DNA of 64,000 nucleotides, from positions 32,088 through 96,087 of the forward strand of contig JABDQH010000015.1 of assembly GCA_013042375.1 (NCBI GenBank), read 5' to 3'. Both the position numbers and the translations under genes were made by a program. The notes below the pieces were generated by a model that ran no database searches, was not told where the DNA came from, and saw only the letters and a list, made by a program, of their open reading frames with translations. Positions 56,455 to 64,000 of the stretch are shown piece by piece; position 1 is the stretch's first letter, and each line of letters begins with the position of its first letter. Source of the DNA: Woeseiaceae bacterium. Its GTDB lineage: Bacteria > Pseudomonadota > Gammaproteobacteria > Steroidobacterales > Woeseiaceae.

Positions 56455-57512
56455 GTACGCTTAGCCAGTACCTGATGCGGTCGATCATTATGAGTACGAC
56501 TCTCGTGCTCGTCGTGCTGCTCGCGATCGCCGGCCTGTTCGAGTTCATCGCCGAACTCGACGACATTCGGGGCGACTACCAGACGCCGCAGGCAATTCTT
56601 TACACCCTGCTGCGCCTGCCCAATCTTGCCTTCGAGATGCTCCCCGTCGCCGCGCTGATCGGCTCGCTGCTCGGCCTCGGCGCGCTCGCCAGCGGCAGCG
56701 AGATCATCGTCATGCGTTCGTCCGGCCTGTCGGTCGGCCGGCTCGCACGCATGGTGGCGCTCTCGGGTTTCGTGCTGCTCGTGCTCACGGCCCTGCTCGG
56801 TGAATTCATCGGCCCGCCGCTCGACTTCTATGCCCGCGACATGCGCATGGCGGCGCGCTACCAGACCGACGAGGACATGGGCAATTCGGCCTGGGTCAAG
56901 GACGGGCCGGTGTTCCTGCACTTGCAGAAAGTCAGCTCGGAGTTCGAGTTCGGATCGATCTACGTGTTCCGCTTTACCGACGACAACGAGCTGAGCTCGA
57001 TCGCGAGGGCGGAAAAGTCGGGTATCGACGAACAGGACAACTGGGTACTCGAGAATCTCCGCGAGACGCGCTTCAGCGACGAAGGTGTCCGGGTGACCGA
57101 GTCGACGATGGCCGTCGAGTCTTTCGAGGTTAACTCGGAACTGTTGGGCAGTTCGCTGGCCAAGCCGCTGAGCCTCTCGGCGCGCGGCCTGCTCGTGTAT
57201 ATCGATTATCTCAAACGCAACAACCTCGATGCCTCTCAGTACGAGTCGGAAATCTGGTATCGCGTGTCGCGCACGCTGACGGTGTTTGTCATGCCGATCC
57301 TGTCACTCGCCTTCGTCTTCGGCTCGCTGCGCGGCGGTGGTTCGGGCAGCCGTCTCGTGATCGGCGTCGTCGTCGGTCTCGCGTACTACCTCGCGAGCGA
57401 GACGCTGGCGAACTCGGGGCAGGTATTCAACCTGAACCCGGCTATCATCGCGTGGCTGCCGTTCGGCGTTCTGTGCCTCGTCACGCTCGGTGCGCTGTCC
57501 AGAGTTCGTTAG
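56451..57512 (+). CDS. lptG: LPS export permease LptG
   Basis: This 353-residue partner of LptF begins MSTLSQYLMRSIIMSTTLVL (GTG start overlapping the lptF stop). It has LLRLPNLAFEMLPVAALIGSLLGLG, given as LLRLPNLAFEMLP and VAALIGSLLGLGALAS, and C-terminal helices with a jellyroll between. Convergent with the RDD gene (4-bp overlap). Works in LPS transport to the outer membrane. Confidence 0.95.
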   Translation: MSTLSQYLMRSIIMSTTLVLVVLLAIAGLFEFIAELDDIRGDYQTPQAILYTLLRLPNLAFEMLPVAALIGSLLGLGALASGSEIIVMRSSGLSVGRLARMVALSGFVLLVLTALLGEFIGPPLDFYARDMRMAARYQTDEDMGNSAWVKDGPVFLHLQKVSSEFEFGSIYVFRFTDDNELSSIARAEKSGIDEQDNWVLENLRETRFSDEGVRVTESTMAVESFEVNSELLGSSLAKPLSLSARGLLVYIDYLKRNNLDASQYESEIWYRVSRTLTVFVMPILSLAFVFGSLRGGGSGSRLVIGVVVGLAYYLASETLANSGQVFNLNPAIIAWLPFGVLCLVTLGALSRVR

Positions 57513-57934
57513 GACTTCCCGGGCTTCGGGTAATGTACGAGGCGCGTGCCGCTAAGCCGGTCGTGCCAGGCCAGCCTGTCGCGGTCCACGAGTTGCCACA
57601 GGAAACCGAGTCCGAGCGGGACCCACGAGAGCAGTGCGGCGAAAAAACGGACCGTGGCCTGCGCGACTGCGGGTCTGTCACCGTTCGCTGTTTCGAGCTG
57701 CAATCCCCAGGACTGCATGCCCAGCGTGCGGCCGCGCCAGATCCAGAAGCCAACGAAGAACGTGTAGACGACGAGCACGAGCACGGCTCGGTACAGCGCA
57801 TTTTCGCTCGTCTCGACCGGCTCGCCGCCGCGCACCGCGATGAACGGGATCGTTACAAGAAACAGCAGCGCGGCGATCAGCAGCGTGTCATAGAGCATCG
57901 CCGCGAGGCGGCGCAGAAGTCCGGTGTTTTGCAT
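57509..57934 (-). CDS. RDD family membrane protein
   Basis: This 141-residue protein has three to four helices. It starts MQNTGLLRRLAAMLYDTLLI, where the RDD-type R-x3-x2-D pattern (RLAAMLYD) is visible, and ends with DRDRLAWHDRLSGTRLV, the conserved terminal motif. The family is of unclear transport function. It is two bases upstream of the aldo/keto reductase on the minus strand, possibly unrelated in function. Confidence 0.9.
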   Translation of the reverse strand: MQNTGLLRRLAAMLYDTLLIAALLFLVTIPFIAVRGGEPVETSENALYRAVLVLVVYTFFVGFWIWRGRTLGMQSWGLQLETANGDRPAVAQATVRFFAALLSWVPLGLGFLWQLVDRDRLAWHDRLSGTRLVHYPKPGKS

Positions 57935-57936
57935 GC

Positions 57937-58845
57937 TCAGATACTGGCGAGATAGTCGGCCATACGCTTGCGCATCGCGGCATCGGGCATGCTACCGAGT
58001 CCGGCGCCGAGATTGTCGATCATGTGCTGCGGTTTGCTCGTCGCAGGAATCGCGCAGGTTACGGCCGGGTGCGAGACGATGAACTTGAGGAAAAACTGGC
58101 CCCAGCTCGAGGCGAACTCCTGCGCGAAGTCGGGCAGCTCTCGCCCGGATACGGCGCGGAACAGGCGGCCGGCCTGGTAGGGGCGGTTGATCAGCACCGC
58201 GATGCCGAGGTCCTCTGCTAGCGGCAGGACGCGATCCTCGGCCTCGCGCTCGCCCATCGAATAGTTGATCTGGATGAAGTCCGGCCGGAAGGCCTTCATT
58301 TCCTTTGCGAGTGCGTCGTGCGCGCCGGCCGTGTAGTGGGTCAGGCCGCTGTAGCGTATGCGGCCGTCCTGCTTCCATGCGCGGATCGTGTCCATGTGCA
58401 CGGCGGTGTCGCGCAGGTTGTGCACCTGCATGAGATCGATGATCCGGGTATTCATGAGGTCGGCCGAACGCCGCATCTGCCGCACGCCGTCTTCCCGGCC
58501 GTCGATCCACACCTTGGTTGCCAGGAACAGGTCCTTGCGCGCGACGCCCGCATCGATCACGTCGCCGATTACCTTTTCCGAGCGGTTGTACATTGGGGAT
58601 GTGTCCAGCAGGCTGCCGCCGGCCGCGACGAGCTTGTCGACGATGTCCCTGCGCGTCGCGATTTCGCCTGGCGAACTCTCGACATCGAACACGCTGTAGG
58701 TGCCGAGGCCGATGACTGGCAGTTGCTCTCCCGATACGGGGATAGTCTTGCTCAGCATCGCGCCGTCATCGCCCCACGTCAGACCCGGCAGCAAACCCAT
58801 TGCCGCACCGGCCGTGATGACGTCTCTCCGATTCCACTTGTTCAT
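57937..58845 (-). CDS. Tat-exported aldo/keto reductase
   Basis: This 302-residue NADPH-dependent oxidoreductase has a twin-arginine leader (NRRDVITAGAAMG, residues about 5-17), so export to the periplasm is predicted. The AKR fold shows IGLGTYSVFD, the tetrad-like LLDTSPMYNRSEKVIG (Asp and Tyr), KVWID (Lys) and LMQVHNL (His). AKRs are usually cytosolic; Tat-leader members form a recognised minority. The ATG at 58845 overlaps the transporter stop (ATGA). Substrate unknown. Confidence 0.85.
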   Translation of the reverse strand: MNKWNRRDVITAGAAMGLLPGLTWGDDGAMLSKTIPVSGEQLPVIGLGTYSVFDVESSPGEIATRRDIVDKLVAAGGSLLDTSPMYNRSEKVIGDVIDAGVARKDLFLATKVWIDGREDGVRQMRRSADLMNTRIIDLMQVHNLRDTAVHMDTIRAWKQDGRIRYSGLTHYTAGAHDALAKEMKAFRPDFIQINYSMGEREAEDRVLPLAEDLGIAVLINRPYQAGRLFRAVSGRELPDFAQEFASSWGQFFLKFIVSHPAVTCAIPATSKPQHMIDNLGAGLGSMPDAAMRKRMADYLASI

Positions 58846-60167
58846 ACTATTCCGCTCGCTCTCAGCAATTTCGCCTTGCGTTTGTATTCGCGACCCAGCC
58901 ACAGTGCGACCACGGCCGCCACCGCCGCAAACGGTACCATGAGCATCGAAATGGCAGCCATGCCTATGCCAATCGTCGACAGCAGCTTGATCGTCCAGGT
59001 GCCGACTACGTCGCCGCCGCGGTAGATGGCTGTATCGATGGCGTTCTTGGTCTTGTATTTCTCTTCGGGCGTGACGACCGAATACAGCATGTCGGTCGAG
59101 GGCTTGGTGAAGCCGAATCCCAGGCCGCGACGCACGACATCGAGAACCGCCACCGCCATGAGCGTAGGATCCATCGCGAGGATCATGAAGCCGATAACAG
59201 ACGCGGCGGGGAACAGCACCAGCGAGCGGCCAATGCCGAAACGGCCGACGACCTGCTTGACGAGAAACATCTGCCCAATGAGCGCCAAGGTGTTCTGCGC
59301 GATGTTCATGTTGGAGAAAAACTGCGTGCGCAGGTCGGGACTCAGGATCGCGGTCTCAATGAGCTGCGCGCGAAACATGTACAGGGCCGTCCCCAGCAGG
59401 CTGGCGATGATCGACATCAATGCGATGCCGAGAAAGTACCTGGAGGAAAACAGGTGGGTGATGCCGGCGAGTGCCGAACCGCCGAGCGGGTTTTCGCTCT
59501 CCACCGTTCCCTTGATCTCGTTCTCGTGCTCCTGGTGCACCCAGTCCTTCAGTTGCTGAACGCAGAAGACGGCAACCAGCAGGACGCCGCTCGAGATGAG
59601 CAGCAGGTTCTCGAAACCGATCCGGGTAACGAGCGAACTCGTCACCACGCCGCCTGCCAGTGCGCCGATGCTGCCACCCGAGCTGATGAAGCCGAACAGG
59701 CGCCGGCCCTGCACGCGCGTGTAAATGTCGGCCATGAAACTCCAGAACACCGACACGACGAACAAGTTGAAGACGCTGACCCAGACGAAGAACACGCGTC
59801 CGAGCCAGACATAGTCCTCGCCGCCGCCGCGCAATTGTGAGAACACGACCCAGAAGATGAGCATGTTCGAGATGAAGAACAGGTACACCCAGGGCAGGAA
59901 TACGCGACGTGGAAAGCGCGAAGCCACCCAGCCAAATGCCGACGTGGCGAAGATCATCGTGACGAACGTGCCGATGAAGAGATACGGAATCGTGTTGGGG
60001 CCGCTACCGACGGCCATTTCTTCGCGGACCGGCCGTATGATGTAATACGACGAGAGAACGCAGAAGAAATAGGCGAATGACCACGCAACTGCGACGGCTT
60101 CGTCGCGTTTGATGCCGAATACCGCGGTGAGGTATCCGTTCGGATTGTCGCTCGAGGCCGTGGACAT
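58842..60167 (-). CDS. Npt/NTT-like MFS transporter
   Basis: This 441-residue 12-helix transporter has the N-terminal signature AYFFCVLSSYYIIRPVREEM. The family is related to ATP/ADP translocases (Npt1/Npt2, TlcC) but in free-living bacteria its substrate is unknown. A VRRGLGFGFTKPSTDMLYSV loop is conserved. The chosen ATG gives MSTASSDNPNGYL; an ATG four codons upstream is possible. Coupled with the aldo/keto reductase and divergent from the MAPEG gene across 32 bp. Confidence 0.85.
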   Translation of the reverse strand: MSTASSDNPNGYLTAVFGIKRDEAVAVAWSFAYFFCVLSSYYIIRPVREEMAVGSGPNTIPYLFIGTFVTMIFATSAFGWVASRFPRRVFLPWVYLFFISNMLIFWVVFSQLRGGGEDYVWLGRVFFVWVSVFNLFVVSVFWSFMADIYTRVQGRRLFGFISSGGSIGALAGGVVTSSLVTRIGFENLLLISSGVLLVAVFCVQQLKDWVHQEHENEIKGTVESENPLGGSALAGITHLFSSRYFLGIALMSIIASLLGTALYMFRAQLIETAILSPDLRTQFFSNMNIAQNTLALIGQMFLVKQVVGRFGIGRSLVLFPAASVIGFMILAMDPTLMAVAVLDVVRRGLGFGFTKPSTDMLYSVVTPEEKYKTKNAIDTAIYRGGDVVGTWTIKLLSTIGIGMAAISMLMVPFAAVAAVVALWLGREYKRKAKLLRASGIV

Positions 60168-60199
60168 GCCGCCGATCATATCAACAAGAGGGGAATAAA

Positions 60200-60583
60200 A
60201 TGGAAGCAACCGTAATCGTCACGTTCCTGGCACTGGCTCAGTACGTGTTGTTCGGCATCATGGTCGGATCGATGCGCCAGAAATACAGTGTGCCGGCGCC
60301 ACAGGAAACCGGCCCGGAACCGTTCGAGCGCATGAACCGCGTGCACCTCAACACGGCCGAGCAGCTGATCGTGTTCATCCCGGCGCTGTGGATGCATGCG
60401 TTGTATGCCAGCCCGCTGTACGGCGCGATCATCGGTTTGTTCTTCATCGCCGGGCGCTTTATCTACCGCGCGGCTTACCTCAAGGATCCCGGATCTCGCG
60501 GAACCGGATTCACGATGACGTTCGTGTCCTCCGCAGTGCTGCTTATCTGGGCGCTGGTCGCCGCGATCCTGGAGATGATCTGA
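60200..60583 (+). CDS. MAPEG family protein
   Basis: This 127-residue four-helix membrane protein has the family motif spread over FERMNRVHLNTAEQLIVFIP (about residues 43-62) and GRFIYRAAYLKDP. MAPEG proteins include membrane glutathione transferases and related enzymes; a GST-type activity is possible but unproven. Convergent with the zinc-ribbon gene (4-bp gap). Confidence 0.88.
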   Translation: MEATVIVTFLALAQYVLFGIMVGSMRQKYSVPAPQETGPEPFERMNRVHLNTAEQLIVFIPALWMHALYASPLYGAIIGLFFIAGRFIYRAAYLKDPGSRGTGFTMTFVSSAVLLIWALVAAILEMI

Positions 60584-60587
60584 CCAG

Positions 60588-60947
60588 CTACAAGTCGTAA
60601 CGTGTCTGGCAATTGAGGCACTCGTACCATTCCGACGCGTAGTCGGCGACGGTCTCGTCGATGTGCTGTAGCTGGATTGCCCGGCGCTCCATGTCGAGGC
60701 ATTTCTGGCAGTAGGGGCCTCGCTTGTCTTCGCCATCGCCGCGCCAGTAGAACGTGCCGTCGAAACGCATCTGGTCGATCAGGTCGATGTGCGCTTCAAG
60801 TTCGGCCAGCTGTTCGCGCAGGCGCGCGTTCTCGTCGCGCAGATCGAGCGCAGCTCCCTGCAGCTCGAGGATCAGTTTGCTCGCCGCGACGCCATCCGCA
60901 GCTTCGACCGCGTCGAGGATCTTCCTGCCGATGTCGATAATTTCCAT
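60588..60947 (-). CDS. hypothetical coiled-coil, zinc-ribbon protein
   Basis: This 119-residue protein is not recognised. Residues about 30-55 form a coiled coil (LRDENARLREQLAELEAHI). The C-terminal part has two CxxC pairs, CQKC (about 79-82) and CLNC (about 111-114), fitting a split zinc ribbon. MEIIDIGRKILDAVEAADG at the start is plausible. The 186-bp gap upstream holds the start region of the tyrosine phenol-lyase gene with no other feature. Possible DNA- or protein-binding role; unsupported by context. Confidence 0.6.
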   Translation of the reverse strand: MEIIDIGRKILDAVEAADGVAASKLILELQGAALDLRDENARLREQLAELEAHIDLIDQMRFDGTFYWRGDGEDKRGPYCQKCLDMERRAIQLQHIDETVADYASEWYECLNCQTRYDL

Positions 60948-61088
60948 GGTGCAATCTTAGCACTCGCGGCCGGCGCGGCAGCCTGCAGGAACACGACGCC
61001 GGCGCCGTACTTTTACGTATGGTGGGCGCCGCCGGGTCCGCATAAGTTCTTCACTACGGCCACTCCCGGCGTTCGCCAGGAGGGATGA

Positions 61089-62516
<1,428 letters not shown>

Positions 62517-62551
62517 CAGACACAGAAGCTCTTTGATCAGCCGAAAAAGAA

Positions 62552-62580
62552 GGGGCCCCGACAGGGGCCCCCGTTTCGTT
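62552..62580 (+). terminator. intrinsic terminator after TPL gene
   Basis: GGGGCCCC, a GACA loop and GGGGCCCC form an eight-bp stem followed by CCGTTTCGTT. The T-tract is short and broken. It lies 41 bp after the TPL stop and just before the convergent bactofilin end, so it may serve both sides. Confidence 0.75.
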
Positions 62581-62619
62581 CGGCAGAGATTAGACGACTC
62601 GACCTATGCGGTCGCCCAA

Positions 62620-63138
62620 TCAGCTTGCGGTTCTGGCTTTCTGAGGCAGACTGCGGAGATTCTCTTGCGCGCCAGCATCCGGATGCTTTTGTTTAGGCGG
62701 CGCCTTTGATGCCTCGCGCTGTTCCCCCATGTCGATTTGGCCTCTGAATCTTGCCCCGTCTTCCATCGCGATACGGGCACAGAAGATATTTCCCACAACA
62801 TCGGATCCTTTGGACAGCGTAACGGAACCTGAGCTGTGAATGTCTCCGATGAGCTTGCCGAGGACCATCACGGAACTGGCGTGGATGTCGGCCTTGACAC
62901 GGCCCGTTCTGCCCACGGTCAGGTGTTTGTTGTGATGTTTGATCGTGCCCTTGACCAGACCGTCGATAATCAGGTCTTCGTCTGCCGACAGCTCGCCGTT
63001 GAACTCCATCGTCGGACCGATTATCGATGAGTTAGTTTGTCGCGCCGGCTGAGCCTTACTTACTGGAGCCTTACTTGCTCTTGGGTCCGCCATCAGGGTC
63101 TCTGAATCGATGCCATCTGACTTCTTGAATATTGCCAT
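62620..63138 (-). CDS. bactofilin family protein
   Basis: This 172-residue polymer-forming cytoskeletal protein has a disordered, Ala/Pro/Lys/Gln-rich N-terminus (about 1-40). A beta-helical bactofilin (DUF583) domain follows (about 40-130), with repeating GLVKGTIKH, GRVKADIHA, GKLIGDIHS and GSDVVGNIFC hydrophobic/turn pattern. The tail is basic and polar. ATG at 63138 (MAIFKK). Base composition is less GC-rich than neighbours and a 43-bp repeat flanks the segment, suggesting insertion. The 259 bp between this gene and the next hold its promoter region and repeat copy 2. Confidence 0.85.
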   Translation of the reverse strand: MAIFKKSDGIDSETLMADPRASKAPVSKAQPARQTNSSIIGPTMEFNGELSADEDLIIDGLVKGTIKHHNKHLTVGRTGRVKADIHASSVMVLGKLIGDIHSSGSVTLSKGSDVVGNIFCARIAMEDGARFRGQIDMGEQREASKAPPKQKHPDAGAQENLRSLPQKARTAS

Positions 63139-63340
63139 GTTCAACTCCGATTATGTCGTGCCAGATCTTCTTGCTCGCGCCGCGGGCCAGAAAAGTCTCG
63201 CCCGATTACGTGAACCTGTTCGGGCGCTTTATGACAATGTATTTGAGCACTTTCCTGCGGTAAATAGAGTGTCCCAGGTCACGCTTCGCTTCGTCAGGGG
63301 ACAGACCCGGACCGATGCTCGCCCCTGCGGGGGCGCACTC

Positions 63341-63383
63341 GCTGCGCTTCTTCCGGGCGAGGTTCGAGCCGGTCTGAGGCTGG
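63341..63383 (+). repeat. 43-bp repeat, copy 2
   Basis: Matches 62474-62516 (the TPL 3' end including its stop) with two mismatches, and lies 14 bp before the ATG of the next gene. Outside the repeat the sequences diverge immediately on both sides. Confidence 0.85.
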
Positions 63384-63397
63384 TAAACTGGTGTGCC

Positions 63398-63856
63398 ATG
63401 GCACCGCGTGAAAAAACAGGCACTAATCAGCCGCCGCAGGGCAGGAAGCAGCCGTACAGCGGCGAGCAGACGGCGGTTGTCTTCGCCGCGTTCCTCGTTA
63501 TCGCTTTTATTCTCGCCAATATGCTCGGCGCCTTTCAGTCCGCGCAGGCCGCGAGCCTGCATAACTTCGGCTGGAACACGGGACCCGGACTGGCCGTTAC
63601 TCTGCAGTTTGCGACCTACATCGTTCGTTCGCTGATTGCCGCACTGTATTTCCTCAAAGTGCGCTGGTTCTACTGGATGCTGGTCGCGTCGATGGTCGCC
63701 GTCTATTGCATTCCGGCGCCGAGGTATCCGATCACCGCCGTCAACACGCCGGGCCTGATTGGCCTGGTCATCCTGATCGGGATTCCGTTAGTTCTCGGGC
63801 AGCGGCAGTACATCGTGCCTTGGCGGCATGGCGGCAAACGAAAAGGGCCCGCCTGA
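63398..63856 (+). CDS. small multi-pass membrane protein, unknown
   Basis: This 152-residue protein has a basic, disordered N-terminus (MAPREKTGTNQPPQG) then about four hydrophobic segments (residues about 27-45, 58-78, 85-105 and 118-138). No catalytic motif is visible and I do not recognise the family. The frame is open upstream to 63110, but the ATG at 63398 fits a membrane protein start. A terminator hairpin overlaps the stop. Confidence 0.65.
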   Translation: MAPREKTGTNQPPQGRKQPYSGEQTAVVFAAFLVIAFILANMLGAFQSAQAASLHNFGWNTGPGLAVTLQFATYIVRSLIAALYFLKVRWFYWMLVASMVAVYCIPAPRYPITAVNTPGLIGLVILIGIPLVLGQRQYIVPWRHGGKRKGPA

Positions 63857-63868
63857 AGGCGAGCCCTT
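63843..63868 (+). terminator. hairpin terminator overlapping the end of the membrane gene
   Basis: AAGGGC pairs with GCCCTT, extended by CGCC and GGCG around a TGAA loop, then TGTTCT. The stop codon lies in the loop. It also faces the convergent tRNA gene. Confidence 0.7.
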
Positions 63869-63876
63869 GTTCTATC

Positions 63877-63951
63877 TGGTACTCCCTAGGGGACTCGAAC
63901 CCCTGTTGCCGCCGTGAGAGGGCGGAGTCCTAACCGCTAGACGAAGGGAGC
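63877..63951 (-). tRNA. tRNA-Glu (CTC)
   Basis: This 75-nt tRNA folds normally: acceptor GCTCCCT with AGGGAGT (G-U first pair), anticodon stem CCGCC/GGCGG with loop CTCTCAC (anticodon CTC, reading GAG), and T-loop GGTTCGAGTCC in the T-arm. The CCA tail is encoded. On the minus strand, at the window edge. Confidence 0.95.
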
Positions 63952-64000
63952 GTTGCGGTGCCCGGTACCCCGAGCGGGCGGCCATTATACGACCGGAGTG

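Noticed and set aside
63290..63312. GGGGACAGACCC sequence as a second terminator repeat
   Set aside because: It is a single half-site without an inverted partner, so it was recorded only as a possible relic.

Overview
The window is a GC-rich stretch of chromosome from a gammaproteobacterium. This is shown by lptF-lptG beside pepA-holC-valS, rnfABCDGE followed by nth, purM-purN opposite a DUF2066/pgsA-like/perM-like/hda run, a homodimeric-type pyruvate dehydrogenase E1 (aceE) and RNase T. No 16S rRNA is present. A marine Chromatiales/Woeseiales-like lineage is plausible, but this is inference. Genes are densely packed, mostly in overlapping operons (ATGA or TGATG junctions). I see no rRNA, CRISPR array, phage module or transposase gene.

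Layout. 1-2.9 kb is an AT-richer accessory islet: a LexA-box-controlled, internally shortened DUF222/HNH gene, two orphan membrane proteins and a truncated fragment. 2.9-7.1 kb holds nadC, a PuuD-like membrane protein, a small lipoprotein, grxD, rnt and an M17 peptidase. 7.3-13.1 kb is the pyruvate dehydrogenase operon aceE-aceF-lpd; lpd carries its own lipoyl domain. 13.1-18.1 kb holds a membrane-linked metallopeptidase and permease pair, then a DoxX/DUF2063/DUF692 (MNIO) RiPP-maturation cluster with no visible precursor. 18.1-26.1 kb is DUF1841, nth, rnfE-G-D-C-B-A and metG. 26.2-30.8 kb is an unusual operon of a HEAT-repeat Ser/Thr kinase and two PilT-family ATPases.

31-39.5 kb holds apbC, dcd, purN-purM, DUF2066, a pgsA-like gene, a PerM-like gene, hda, wrbA-like, arsC-like, a lipoprotein and acyP. 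39.6-46.6 kb holds a lytic transglycosylase, proS, a phosphatidylserine-decarboxylase-like protein lacking its self-cleavage serine, UDG, rimI, prfC and an MFS transporter. 46.6-57.5 kb holds a MoxR/DUF58/transglutaminase operon, valS-holC, pepA and lptFG. 57.5-63.9 kb holds RDD, a Tat-exported aldo/keto reductase with an NTT-like transporter, MAPEG, a zinc-ribbon protein, tyrosine phenol-lyase, a bactofilin flanked by a 43-bp duplication, a membrane protein and tRNA-Glu.

The most noteworthy signals are: (i) a 50-bp REP/BIME palindrome inserted in the same reading frame inside both aceF and the UDG gene, with tandem amplification in aceF and a third, partial copy upstream of metG; (ii) the HEAT-kinase/PilT/PilT operon; (iii) the precursor-less MNIO cluster; (iv) the Psd-like protein with GS replaced by AH; (v) the SOS-box DUF222-HNH gene with a missing central segment; (vi) the bactofilin segment between two copies of the tyrosine phenol-lyase 3' end.
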